Part shown: piece by piece, positions 44,115 through 53,291 of the stretch
Layout of the letters: the number at the start of each line of letters is the position of its first letter
Position numbering within the stretch: position 1 is the stretch's first letter
DNA from: Arenibacter hampyeongensis
GTDB lineage: Bacteria; Bacteroidota; Bacteroidia; Flavobacteriales; Flavobacteriaceae
NCBI RefSeq assembly: GCF_002909255.1
Contig: NZ_PIOB01000002.1
Span: forward strand, 496,001-560,000
DNA: 64,000 nt
Direction of reading: 5' to 3'
Made by a program: the position numbers and the translations under genes
The notes under the pieces: model-generated
The model's database searches: none
Told to the model about the DNA's origin: nothing
Seen by the model: only the letters and a program-made list of their open reading frames with translations

Positions 44115-45255
44115 GATCTATCTCTCATATAACAATATTGTTTCATCCTTGGGGTTCAATAGTCCAACCGTAGTCGAAAATATCCGTAAGGGGGTTTCGG
44201 GGATCACATTAATTGAGGATGAAAACTTATTCCCTACCCCTTTTTACGCTTCAGTTATCAATTCCAATTTAATAAAAGAGGCCTTTGAATCATTGGGGTC
44301 CAATGATGATTATACGCGCTTGGAGCAAATAATGATTATTTCCTTGGACAAAACACTTAAAGAATCCGGGGTAAAATTAACAGATAGGGTTGGCTTAATA
44401 TTATCCACTACCAAAGGAAATATAGATACCTTGGACCCAAAGCACCCTATGCCCCCGGAAAGAGCCTATTTGGGAACTTTAGGACATATTGTCAAAAACT
44501 ATTTTGGATTTACCACTGAACCTATTGTGCTTTCCAATGCCTGTGTTTCAGGAGTATTGGCCGTTTCAATTGCTAAGAGGTTTATTGCCCAGGGGACATT
44601 TGATCAAGTTTTTATTATTGCTAGTGATGTGGTTTCCAATTTTATTCTTTCCGGTTTTAATTCCTTCCAAGCCATGAGTTCCTTACCCTGCAAACCCTAT
44701 TGCAAGCAAAGGTCCGGAATTAATATTGGGGAAGTGGCCGTCAGTGTACTGGTTAGCAAAGATCATGACAATTTAGTGCCTGAGGCCGTAGAGGTATTGG
44801 GCGAAGCCTCCTGTAATGACGCCAATCATATTTCCGGCCCCTCTAGAACCGGGGAAGGGCTATATCGCAGCATTCAATCAGCCTTTAAAGAAGCAAAGGT
44901 AGGCCCTCAGGACATGGATTATATATCTGCCCATGGCACCGCAACCACTTTCAATGATGAAATGGAGGCAATAGCCTTGAACAGATTAGGTCTGGATACC
45001 GTTCCATTAAATAGTCTTAAAGGTTATTTTGGACATACACTGGGAGGGTCCGGTCTTTTGGAAACCATTATTGGCATGCATTCCCTTTATCACAGTACCC
45101 TGTATTCCTCTTTGGGGTTTACTGAGTTGGGAGTATCCCAGCCCATCAACGTTATTACAGAAACTACCACCAAGAATTTAGATTACTTTTTAAAGACTGC
45201 CTCCGGTTTTGGGGGCTGCAATACTGCTGCCGTATTTAAAAAAGTACAATCATGA
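44107..45255 (+). CDS. Beta-ketoacyl synthase, flexirubin cluster (KS 2)
   Basis: This 382-residue ketosynthase has active residues Cys in LSNACVSGVLAV, His in SAHGTATTFNDE and His in LKGYFGHTLGGSG. It is followed, with 4-bp overlaps, by the truncated ketosynthase-like gene and ACP 2. It probably extends the aryl polyene. Confidence 0.87.
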   Translation: MNKIYLSYNNIVSSLGFNSPTVVENIRKGVSGITLIEDENLFPTPFYASVINSNLIKEAFESLGSNDDYTRLEQIMIISLDKTLKESGVKLTDRVGLILSTTKGNIDTLDPKHPMPPERAYLGTLGHIVKNYFGFTTEPIVLSNACVSGVLAVSIAKRFIAQGTFDQVFIIASDVVSNFILSGFNSFQAMSSLPCKPYCKQRSGINIGEVAVSVLVSKDHDNLVPEAVEVLGEASCNDANHISGPSRTGEGLYRSIQSAFKEAKVGPQDMDYISAHGTATTFNDEMEAIALNRLGLDTVPLNSLKGYFGHTLGGSGLLETIIGMHSLYHSTLYSSLGFTELGVSQPINVITETTTKNLDYFLKTASGFGGCNTAAVFKKVQS

Positions 45256-45875
45256 AAGTCGAACAACTTAAAATAAAGGAATATTGCAGTATTTTCAACA
45301 ACAAGGTAATGTTGAACGAGCAGTTGATCTTTGAAAACCAGGAGACCGATTTTAGCTCGTTTATAAAACTGGCCTATAAAAAGTTGGATACCAACTATCC
45401 AAAGTTTTTTAAAATGGACGACCTGAGTAAACTTGGTTTTTTGGCTGCTGATATTTTACTCAAACCAATATCCTCAGATTCAGAAAGACCAAAGAATATT
45501 GCCTTGGCATTTTCCAATAGTGCGTCTAGTCTGGAAACAGATAGGAAGCACCAAAATTCTATAGTTGACAAAGAGAACTATTTCCCGAGTCCCGCCATTT
45601 TCGTCTATACCTTGCCCAATATATGCCTTGGAGAGATTAGTATTAGACACAAGCTATATTCTGAAAATAGTTTTTTTATCTTTAACCACTTTAATGCGGG
45701 ATATCTGTATGACTATGCAACATGTTTGATTAAAACTGGAAAAGCGGATGAAGTATTGTGCGGATGGATAAACCGTGACGCAGATGACTACGAAGCATTT
45801 TTATATTTAGTTTCTACTGAAGGAAGCATTGCACATAATAAAGAAGAAATAATAAAATTGTACACAAGAAAATGA
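45252..45875 (+). CDS. Short ketosynthase-like protein without catalytic Cys
   Basis: This 207-residue protein looks like the N-terminal half of a ketosynthase: SRLGFLAADILL-like segment (KLGFLAADILLKP), FPSPAIFVYTLPNICLGEISIRH and KTGKADEVLCGWI. The position of the catalytic Cys reads IFNHFNAGYL, and the C-terminal His-containing half is absent. It probably serves as a structural or chain-length partner for KS 2 or as an ACP docking subunit. 4-bp overlaps on both sides show tight coupling. Confidence 0.75.
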   Translation: MKVEQLKIKEYCSIFNNKVMLNEQLIFENQETDFSSFIKLAYKKLDTNYPKFFKMDDLSKLGFLAADILLKPISSDSERPKNIALAFSNSASSLETDRKHQNSIVDKENYFPSPAIFVYTLPNICLGEISIRHKLYSENSFFIFNHFNAGYLYDYATCLIKTGKADEVLCGWINRDADDYEAFLYLVSTEGSIAHNKEEIIKLYTRK

Positions 45876-46129
45876 GCGATTTAAAACAAGAACTAAAGGA
45901 AAAAATTATAACCCAATTAAACTTGGAGGATATTGCAATTGATGAAATTGCAGATAACGATTCTTTGTTTGGTGACGGCCTGGGTCTGGATTCCATTGAT
46001 GCATTGGAACTCATAGTAATGTTGGATAAGGATTATGGAATTAAACTTACCGACCCCAAAGAGGGTAAAAAAATATTTGAGTCCATTGAAGTTATGGCAA
46101 ATTATATTACCAAGCATCGTACTAAATGA
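45872..46129 (+). CDS. Acyl carrier protein (second in cluster)
   Basis: This 85-residue ACP has the attachment motif GLGLDSIDALELIVML (Ser41). It overlaps the short ketosynthase-like gene by 4 bp. It is distinct from ACP 1 at 35885, so polyene and fatty chains may use separate carriers. Confidence 0.9.
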   Translation: MSDLKQELKEKIITQLNLEDIAIDEIADNDSLFGDGLGLDSIDALELIVMLDKDYGIKLTDPKEGKKIFESIEVMANYITKHRTK

Positions 46130-46227
46130 TTAAGTTGTTTTAACCATATGAAACCTAGGTGTTCATTCACTTATTAAAGAAAATGGTTACATCCAAAGAA
46201 ATCTAGACCCTAAAATATAATAATTAC

Positions 46228-47430
46228 ATGTCCAAAGGAGTAGCTATAACGGGAATGGGAATAATATCTGCCATTGGAAACAATGTGGCCGAAAATTACC
46301 GTTCACTTATAGATGGCAGAACTGGAATTTCCCAAATTTCCAAAATAAACACTCTTCACAAGAACAGTATTATGGTAGGTGAAATTGAATTCACCAACGG
46401 TGAATTAGAAGCAAAATTGGGATTAAGCGCTCCAAACAATTACTCCAGAACCGCCTTATTGGGGGCTATAGCAGCCAAGGAAGCTATTGCCAATGCCAAA
46501 ATAACCGACATAAAAGCCCACAGAACAGGTCTTATTTCCTCCACCAGTGTAGGAGGCATGGATATGACGGAAAAATATTATTACGATTACTTGGAAAGTG
46601 AGGACAATAGGCGATATATAGAAGGACACCACGCTGGGGATTCTACGGAAAAGATAGCGGAACAATTGGGCATAGATCAGAGTTTGGTCACTACCATAAG
46701 TACAGCTTGTTCCTCAGCTGCGAATGCGATAATGTTTGGGGCCAGGTTAATAAAAACAGGACAATTGGATAGGGTAATTGTTGGAGGGACCGATTGTTTG
46801 TCCAAATTCACCATTAACGGTTTTAAAACCTTAATGATCTTGTCCGATACTCATAATACACCTTTTGACGAAAATAGAAAAGGCCTTAATTTAGGGGAAG
46901 CGGCCGCTTATTTAGTACTGGAATCGGAAATGCTGGTGAAAAAAGAAAAGAAAAAAGTATTGGGATATGTGGCAGGATATGGCAATGCCAATGATGCGTT
47001 TCACCAAACTGCATCTTCCGAAAATGGTGATGGCGCAACCCTATCTATGGAGAAAGCGCTTACCGTTGCAGGACTGGAACCTAAGGACATTGATTATATA
47101 AATGCCCATGGGACCGCCACTGGAAACAACGACTTGTCCGAAGGTCGTGCCATTATCCGTGTTTTTGGGGAAGAAGTTCCCGAATTCAGTTCAACAAAAG
47201 CCTATACCGGACATACCTTGGCCGCGGCAGGGGCAATAGAAGCTGTATATGCGATACTATCGCTCCAAAACAACATTATTTATCCCAATTTGAATTTTAA
47301 AACTCCAATGAAAGAGTTTGCCCTAATCCCTCAAACTAAGTTAAAAGAAAAAGTATTGAACGTCGTTCTTTCCAATTCCCTAGGGTTTGGTGGAAATTGT
47401 TCCACACTTATTTTTTCAAAACGGCCCTAA
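46228..47430 (+). CDS. Beta-ketoacyl synthase, flexirubin cluster (KS 3)
   Basis: This 400-residue ketosynthase has an intact triad: Cys in ISTACSSAANAIM, His in NAHGTATGNNDL and His in STKAYTGHTLAAAGA. It is followed by the catalytically dead partner at 47509, giving a KS/chain-length-factor pair as in aryl polyene and type II polyketide systems. Confidence 0.88.
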   Translation: MSKGVAITGMGIISAIGNNVAENYRSLIDGRTGISQISKINTLHKNSIMVGEIEFTNGELEAKLGLSAPNNYSRTALLGAIAAKEAIANAKITDIKAHRTGLISSTSVGGMDMTEKYYYDYLESEDNRRYIEGHHAGDSTEKIAEQLGIDQSLVTTISTACSSAANAIMFGARLIKTGQLDRVIVGGTDCLSKFTINGFKTLMILSDTHNTPFDENRKGLNLGEAAAYLVLESEMLVKKEKKKVLGYVAGYGNANDAFHQTASSENGDGATLSMEKALTVAGLEPKDIDYINAHGTATGNNDLSEGRAIIRVFGEEVPEFSSTKAYTGHTLAAAGAIEAVYAILSLQNNIIYPNLNFKTPMKEFALIPQTKLKEKVLNVVLSNSLGFGGNCSTLIFSKRP

Positions 47431-47508
47431 AAGGGAATTGTTATATTTACATTTAGACCACTCGATCTTTTTAGATATTATAATATAAATCGGCATTTTC
47501 AACCAAGA

Positions 47509-48573
47509 ATGGAAAAAGTTTTTATTAACAGTATCGGTTCCATATCTACCCAAAGAACATTTGATAACAATGATTTTTTGGAGGAAATTACCACCTATGA
47601 AGACAATATTATTCCTGCAATAGAACCCAACTATAAGGATTTTATCCCGCCAGCGGCTGCAAGGAGAATGGCTAAGGGAATAAAAATGGGCGTAGTTGCT
47701 GCCAAAATAGCTATGGAGGAAGCCAAACTATTGAATGTAGATGCCATTATTACCGGAACAGGAATGGGATGTGTTCGGGATTCTGAAAAATTTGTCACAG
47801 CCATTTTGGACAACAATGAGCAGTTTCTTACCCCTACCTCCTTTATACAGTCTACCCACAATACGGTTGCGGGTCAAATAGCCCTGGGTATCGGGTGTAA
47901 AGGATATAATTTTACCTATGTCCATAGCAGCATATCTTTTGAATCCGCCCTTATAGATGCCTTAATGCAATTGAAGTTAAAGGAAGCGAAGAACATACTT
48001 GTAGGTGGTGTTGATGAATCGGGTGAACACACCAATGCCATTCACGAACTAATACGGCATATAAAACCTGAAAAAATTAACACTAACAAGCTGTTGCAGT
48101 CCAACACCGAAGGAGCTGTTTTTGGGGAGGGAGCCAATTTTTTTGTATTGTCCAACAACAAACAAAATTCCAGCTATGCCCAGTTATTGGATGTAAAAAC
48201 CTTTAATACCCTACCTAAATCAGAGCTGACGACCAATCTAGTGGAATTTTTAAATAACAATAATCTTTCCGCAGACGATATAGATGTCTTGATTAGTGGA
48301 AATAATGGAGACGTAAACTTCGACAATTATTATTTGGAACTCACTGAAGGGCCTTTTAAAAACACCCAACAGGTTTATTACAAACATCTTAGTGGAGAAT
48401 TCAACACGGCATCCTCTTTCGGATTTTGGTTGGGTGCCAAAATTCTTAAAACTCAGTACCTACCAAGTGAGATTAGCCTGAACACTATTAAATCCAAAGG
48501 GTTTGGAATTGTTTTACTGTACAATCAATACAGGGGTAAAAACCATAGTTTCACCCTTCTGCGCCAATGTTGA
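47509..48573 (+). CDS. Ketosynthase-like chain-length-factor-type protein
   Basis: This 354-residue thiolase-fold protein related to KS has Ser in place of the catalytic Cys (YVHSSISFESAL), no HGT motif (ISGNNGDVNFDN) and no GH in the third motif (KHLSGEFNTASSFG). It should not condense on its own and probably pairs with KS 3 to set chain length. It overlaps the deacetylase gene by 7 bp. Confidence 0.82.
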   Translation: MEKVFINSIGSISTQRTFDNNDFLEEITTYEDNIIPAIEPNYKDFIPPAAARRMAKGIKMGVVAAKIAMEEAKLLNVDAIITGTGMGCVRDSEKFVTAILDNNEQFLTPTSFIQSTHNTVAGQIALGIGCKGYNFTYVHSSISFESALIDALMQLKLKEAKNILVGGVDESGEHTNAIHELIRHIKPEKINTNKLLQSNTEGAVFGEGANFFVLSNNKQNSSYAQLLDVKTFNTLPKSELTTNLVEFLNNNNLSADDIDVLISGNNGDVNFDNYYLELTEGPFKNTQQVYYKHLSGEFNTASSFGFWLGAKILKTQYLPSEISLNTIKSKGFGIVLLYNQYRGKNHSFTLLRQC

Positions 48574-49343
48574 AGTTTCCAGTTATAAATGGCCTTTTTA
48601 CCTTCGCTTTTGCCGCCCTGCTTATATTGGATTTTTTTTGGGCCATTAGGTGGTGGGCATATGGACCAATAGTCATAATTTGGGCGACTCTTACAATTAT
48701 TGGCTCCTTCCATATCCGTTGGAATTATCATCTACCAGCCCTTCATTTCAATAAGGAAATCCAAATGAATTGGGTTGCCATTACCTTTGATGACGGTCCC
48801 CATCCCGATTTTACACCAAAAATATTGGAGCTGTTACAAAAATATAATGCAAAGGCATCCTTTTTTTGTGTGGGTCAGCTTGTAGGACAGTATGGTAGCG
48901 TTGCAAAGGATATCATTGAAAGAGGTCATACCATAGGGAACCACACTTATACACATTCCAATGGCTTTGGATTCTTAAGCACGAATAAAGTATTGTTGGA
49001 ACTTCAGAAAACCAATGAAACTATACATGAACTAACGGGGCTCAATACAAAATTATATAGACCCGCCTTTGGGGTAACAAACCCTAATATAAATAGAGCA
49101 GTAAAAAAAATGAACCTTGAAACAATTGGCTGGAGCATTCGATCTTTGGACACCACCAAAAGATCAAAAAAGGCCATTCTGGAACGTGTTACCAGCAAAT
49201 TAAAGAAAGGCGACATCATCCTACTTCATGACACAAGTGAAAAAACAGTTGAAGTATTGGAACAGTTATTGCTATTTTTACATCAGAACAATATGCAATC
49301 GGTTTCTGTAGACCAATTGCTAGATATTGAAGCCTATGCGTAA
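48567..49343 (+). CDS. Polysaccharide deacetylase (NodB) family protein
   Basis: This 258-residue protein has two N-terminal membrane helices and a NodB domain: TFDDGPHPDFTPKI (metal and base Asp), HTIGNHTYTHSNG (HxxxH), LYRPAFGV and DIILLHDT. The substrate in a pigment cluster is unclear: it may deacylate an intermediate or an envelope glycan. It overlaps the LolA-like gene by 17 bp. Confidence 0.87.
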   Translation: MLKFPVINGLFTFAFAALLILDFFWAIRWWAYGPIVIIWATLTIIGSFHIRWNYHLPALHFNKEIQMNWVAITFDDGPHPDFTPKILELLQKYNAKASFFCVGQLVGQYGSVAKDIIERGHTIGNHTYTHSNGFGFLSTNKVLLELQKTNETIHELTGLNTKLYRPAFGVTNPNINRAVKKMNLETIGWSIRSLDTTKRSKKAILERVTSKLKKGDIILLHDTSEKTVEVLEQLLLFLHQNNMQSVSVDQLLDIEAYA

Positions 49344-49965
49344 CGTACTATTTCTAATTGTCCTATTTGGCCATGTTTCCACTTTAATAGCCCAGGAAAG
49401 CAACATGGATAATACAGAAATTGCTAGGTTTAAGACCATGATCAATGGAACTTCAAAGGCAACGAACACTATCCAAAGTAATTTTACACAATATAAGCAC
49501 CTGGATTTTTTATCCAGTGATATCATATCACAGGGAAAAATGGCGTTTAAAGCTCCAAACATGGTAAAATGGGAGTATATAAAACCATTCGAATACAGTG
49601 TTATTTTCAAGGACGATAAATTATCAATAAACGATTCCGGAACCAAAAGCAATGTGGACCTGGGAAATAGTGCTCTTTTCAAAAAACTTAATGAACTTAT
49701 CATCAATAGTGTAAAAGGCAACCTGTTCCAAGATTCGGATTTTAGCATGGATTACTTTAAAAGCCCAGATTATTATAAGGTCATCTTCATCCCTAGGGAC
49801 GAGAAAATAAAAAGCTATATCGCCTCTTTTATTTTATTTTTCGAGAAGGAAAATGCCAATGTCCTAGAGGTTAAAATGGTAGAACCATCAAAGGATTTCA
49901 CTAGAATAGTCTTTACTGACCGACTGATCAACAAACCATTGGACAATGAAGTATTTACTAACTAG
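49327..49965 (+). CDS. LolA-like outer-membrane lipoprotein carrier protein
   Basis: This 212-residue protein has a signal peptide (MKPMRNVLFLIVLFGHVSTLIA) and a LolA fold: TNTIQSNFTQYKHLDFLSSD, then GKMAFKAPNMVKWEYIKPFEY. It is a periplasmic carrier for hydrophobic molecules. Placed within a pigment cluster, a LolA paralogue could ferry the flexirubin-type lipid through the periplasm instead of lipoproteins. Confidence 0.85.
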   Translation: MKPMRNVLFLIVLFGHVSTLIAQESNMDNTEIARFKTMINGTSKATNTIQSNFTQYKHLDFLSSDIISQGKMAFKAPNMVKWEYIKPFEYSVIFKDDKLSINDSGTKSNVDLGNSALFKKLNELIINSVKGNLFQDSDFSMDYFKSPDYYKVIFIPRDEKIKSYIASFILFFEKENANVLEVKMVEPSKDFTRIVFTDRLINKPLDNEVFTN

Positions 49966-50554
49966 CTTAACAGCATTGTTATTGGCTTGTGCTTCCTATC
50001 CAAAAAAGAATAATTTAGAAAGGAAAATTGGGGTAACCCCCACCATATCCAATCCTTATTTTTCCGATATGGCCAAGGATTATGTCTATAAGGCTAAAAT
50101 AAATTTTGTTACGAAATCCTTTGGCGGAATTTTTGTAGTAAAAAAACTTGGCGAAGAGCACCATAGGGTAGTCTTTACAACAGAAATGGGTAATAAGATA
50201 TTTGATTTTTCGTTTAACAAAAACGAATTCAAAATTAATTTTATTCTAGATGAAATGAATAAAAAGATTCTCATTGATCTTCTTAAACGGGACTTTCATG
50301 TTTTGACCAATGAAAATCCCAAAATTTTGAACCAATACGAAAAACCTGGGGATACCATTTTCCTGGAGACCCAGATAAAGAATAACACTTACTTTTACCT
50401 TACAGCAGACCAGCAATTGCATCAAATACTGGAATCTCGAGGGAGAAAAGAAAAATCGGACTATATTTTTACAGAAGTAGAAAACAATCATGCCAGGAAA
50501 ATTAATATTAGGCATAAAAACATTAAGTTAACTATTGATTTAAAAGCGATTTAA
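49946..50554 (+). CDS. Lipoprotein of unknown function
   Basis: This 202-residue protein has a lipobox (LTALLLAC, Cys15) followed by ASYPKKNN, so it is an outer-membrane-type lipoprotein. The mature part is beta-rich. It overlaps the LolA-like gene by 20 bp and precedes a beta-barrel gene by 2 bp, which suggests a LolA-lipoprotein-barrel placement system, somewhat like LolA/LolB. Confidence 0.75.
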   Translation: MKYLLTSLTALLLACASYPKKNNLERKIGVTPTISNPYFSDMAKDYVYKAKINFVTKSFGGIFVVKKLGEEHHRVVFTTEMGNKIFDFSFNKNEFKINFILDEMNKKILIDLLKRDFHVLTNENPKILNQYEKPGDTIFLETQIKNNTYFYLTADQQLHQILESRGRKEKSDYIFTEVENNHARKINIRHKNIKLTIDLKAI

Positions 50555-50556
50555 AG

Positions 50557-51150
50557 ATGAATAAACTACTCTTATTAAGCCTTTTCTTCATTATTTCCTC
50601 CAGCGTATTTGCCCAAAGTAAATCCCAATTAGGCATAAGAATGGGAGCAAACAGTGCTAGGGTACTAAATTCGGAACTGGACACCAAAACGGGAATATAT
50701 GCGGGATTATTTTTAGCTGTCCGTTTTTCGGATAGTTATACGATGCAACCAGAAATTGCCTATTCCAATCAGGGAGGTAATGCCAGCTTCAGAAATGGGG
50801 AAGACTTAAATATAAATTATGTATCCATTGGTCTGGCCAATAAATTTTTTGTAAGTAAGAATCAGGGGTTCCACCTTAATTTAGGTCCGAGTCTAGACAT
50901 TAATTTTGATGATAATTTCATCAATCTAATAAATGACAATGGCGATAATCTAGAAATTACTCCTATAGACATAGCCGTGTTCGGAGGAATTGGATATGAG
51001 TTTGATTTTGGTTTGGCATTGGAATTGAGGTTTAAGCAAGGATTGATCGATCTGGATTTCAATGACTCTGGGGAGTATGGAGGCAATTCTGAGGAAAATC
51101 AATTAAACAGGGTCATCCAAATTGGGCTGGCCTATAAATTTAATATGTAA
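50557..51150 (+). CDS. Outer-membrane beta-barrel protein
   Basis: This 197-residue protein has a signal peptide (MNKLLLLSLFFIISSSVFAQ) and amphipathic strands with the C-terminal aromatic ending IQIGLAYKFNM, typical of small porin-like barrels in Bacteroidota. It probably anchors or exposes a component at the cell surface. Confidence 0.8.
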   Translation: MNKLLLLSLFFIISSSVFAQSKSQLGIRMGANSARVLNSELDTKTGIYAGLFLAVRFSDSYTMQPEIAYSNQGGNASFRNGEDLNINYVSIGLANKFFVSKNQGFHLNLGPSLDINFDDNFINLINDNGDNLEITPIDIAVFGGIGYEFDFGLALELRFKQGLIDLDFNDSGEYGGNSEENQLNRVIQIGLAYKFNM

Positions 51151-51155
51151 CCTAA

Positions 51156-51524
51156 ATGTTAATACAAGGACTATATACAACCGAAGCTTTTAATAAAAGC
51201 GAAGAAGGCTTATCCGCCCAAATCAAATTAAATCCCAAGCACGAAATATTTAAAGGCCATTTTCCAGGAAAGCCTATTATGCCGGGGGTTTGTATGATAC
51301 AAATCATAAAGGAACTAACAGAAAGGAGTCTTGGAAAGGATTTGTTTCTATCCGTAGCCTCCAATGTGAAGTTTATGGCGATTATTAATCCGGAAACCGA
51401 CCCATTACTTATTATAGACATCCACATTTCCGAATTGGACGGTTTACTAAAAATAAAAAGTACTACCACCTTTGGGGAAACAGTTGCCCTTAAACTTAGT
51501 GCAACCTTTAAAAGTATGGCCTAA
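51156..51524 (+). CDS. FabZ-like hotdog dehydratase
   Basis: This 122-residue hotdog protein has the catalytic His motif KGHFPGKPIMPGVCMIQ near residues 32-48. The usual acidic residue after PGV is Gln here (MIQ instead of IxE), so activity is uncertain. It complements the tandem pair at 39290-40183, which keeps Glu but lacks His. It abuts the next gene with no gap. Confidence 0.78.
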   Translation: MLIQGLYTTEAFNKSEEGLSAQIKLNPKHEIFKGHFPGKPIMPGVCMIQIIKELTERSLGKDLFLSVASNVKFMAIINPETDPLLIIDIHISELDGLLKIKSTTTFGETVALKLSATFKSMA

Positions 51525-52013
51525 ATGAAATACCTTTGTTTTCTCTCATTACTGATGTCCTCGTCGTTTTTCACTCCCGATCTTGCCCAGATACGAAAGG
51601 ATTTTAAATTGGCCACCAATAACCGTGAATCAGCCCTTGCCTTAAGGGATAAATTAGAGCCTATAACCAAGGAGGACAACAAACTTCTGGTAGCCTACAA
51701 AGGTGCGGTTATGGCATTATCGGCAAAATACACCAAGGAAAATGTAGAAAGAAAAAACCTCTTTAAAAACGGCGTAACATTATTGGAGTACGCGGTATCG
51801 CAAAAACCCGACAATATAGAAATAAGGTGTCTTAGATTAAGTATTCAGGAAAATTCTCCCAAGTTTCTGAAATATAAATCCAACATTCAAGAGGACAGGA
51901 CATTCATTTTAAACCACTACGAAAAGACCAATTCACAAGCGGTCAAGGATTTTGTTAGTTCGTTTATATTACAATCAACAGAATTTAATACTGAAGAAAA
52001 GCAACGGTTTTAA
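51525..52013 (+). CDS. Secreted helical protein of unknown function
   Basis: This 162-residue protein has a signal peptide (MKYLCFLSLLMSSSFFTPDLA) and a mainly alpha-helical mature domain that looks like one or two TPR-type hairpins (ALALRDKLEPITKEDNKLLVAY; NGVTLLEYAVSQKPDNIEI). It begins at the stop of the dehydratase gene. I recognise no named family. Confidence 0.7.
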   Translation: MKYLCFLSLLMSSSFFTPDLAQIRKDFKLATNNRESALALRDKLEPITKEDNKLLVAYKGAVMALSAKYTKENVERKNLFKNGVTLLEYAVSQKPDNIEIRCLRLSIQENSPKFLKYKSNIQEDRTFILNHYEKTNSQAVKDFVSSFILQSTEFNTEEKQRF

Positions 52014-52026
52014 CTATAGTAATTCC

Positions 52027-52034
52027 TATTTTTG
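52027..52034 (+). promoter_or_regulatory. Possible -7 box within the cluster
   Basis: TATTTTTG fits TAnnTTTG in the 108-bp gap before the glycosyltransferase gene; no good -33 element is seen. It may be an internal promoter for the second half of the cluster. Confidence 0.3.
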
Positions 52035-52121
52035 CGAACCATATCTTGTTTTTTCCTTTAAGGAAGAACAACCAAATTGCAAAAAACCGTGTCGCAACAA
52101 ACCACATCCACAACTGAAGCT

Positions 52122-53291
52122 ATGGATCAGCTAAAATGCTGTGTGGTCATACCTACATTCAACAATCACAAAACCCTAAAAAAAGTTATTGAAGGGGTGT
52201 TGCAATACACCAATGATATTATAGTCGTAAATGATGGGTCAACGGATAACACTTCCGATATTTTAACTCATTTCTCCCAAATTCACACTATTCCTCTAGC
52301 TCAAAACAAAGGCAAGGGATTCGCCTTGAGAAAAGGTTTTGAGTTGGCCTTGGAACTAGGTTTTCAATTTGCAATCACAATAGATTCCGATGGTCAGCAC
52401 TTTCCGGATGACATCCCCATACTTATTGACAGCTTAGACAAAGAAACGTCTAAAAACGTTCTTTATATTGGGGCTAGAAATATGGGGCAAAAAGACGTGC
52501 CTAAAAAAAGTAGTTTTGGCAACAAATTTTCCAATTTTTGGTTTTGGGTAGAAACTGGGATAAGACTACAGGATACCCAATCCGGTTATAGACTTTATCC
52601 CATAAAGGCCCTAAAGGATATCAAGTTCTTTACTAGAAAATTTGAGTTTGAAATTGAGGCCATTGTCAAGGCGGCATGGAACGGAATACAAGTGAAGAAT
52701 ATTCCGGTAAAAGTAACCTATGATGTTACGGAAAGGGTATCCCATTTTAGGCCATTTATAGATTTTTCTCGAATTAGCCTGTTAAATACCTATTTGGTAA
52801 TACTCACATTTCTTTATATTTTTCCACGTGATATAATCGAAAAAATAAAAAAAAAAGGAATTAAAAGGTTCTTCTATGAAGACTTTCTAGGCAGTAATGA
52901 TTCCCATGAAAAAAAAGCAATTTCAATAGCATTGGGAGTCTTTATTGGATTATCCCCTCTTTGGGGATTCCAAACCCTGATAGTTATTTTCTTGGCAGTA
53001 CTATTTAAACTGAACAAGACCATTGCCTTTGCCTTTTCCAACGTAAGCTTCCCTCCTTTTATACCTTTTGTACTATTTATTAGCCTTAAAATAGGGCATT
53101 GGGTCTTGGGCACCGAATTTGATTTCACTTTTGAGGAAGCTGGAGCAAATTTCGAAGTAATAAAACATTTAAAATCCTATATAATCGGAAGCATAACCCT
53201 TTCCTTTGTTGGAGCTTTAACCACAGGAATCTGTGGATATATTATATTGAACATTTTTGACAGAAAAAAAATTGCACTTAAAAATGGGTAG
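52122..53291 (+). CDS. Family 2 glycosyltransferase fused to DUF2062
   Basis: This 389-residue protein has an N-terminal GT2 domain (CVVIPTFNNHKTLKKVIEG, IVVNDGSTDNT, ITIDSDGQH) and a C-terminal membrane DUF2062 domain (IALGVFIGLSPLWGFQT). It resembles dolichol-phosphate-mannose-type synthases and may glycosylate a lipid. ATG 52122 is chosen; a TTG at 52077 would add 15 polar residues. It overlaps the MMPL gene by 8 bp. Confidence 0.85.
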   Translation: MDQLKCCVVIPTFNNHKTLKKVIEGVLQYTNDIIVVNDGSTDNTSDILTHFSQIHTIPLAQNKGKGFALRKGFELALELGFQFAITIDSDGQHFPDDIPILIDSLDKETSKNVLYIGARNMGQKDVPKKSSFGNKFSNFWFWVETGIRLQDTQSGYRLYPIKALKDIKFFTRKFEFEIEAIVKAAWNGIQVKNIPVKVTYDVTERVSHFRPFIDFSRISLLNTYLVILTFLYIFPRDIIEKIKKKGIKRFFYEDFLGSNDSHEKKAISIALGVFIGLSPLWGFQTLIVIFLAVLFKLNKTIAFAFSNVSFPPFIPFVLFISLKIGHWVLGTEFDFTFEEAGANFEVIKHLKSYIIGSITLSFVGALTTGICGYIILNIFDRKKIALKNG

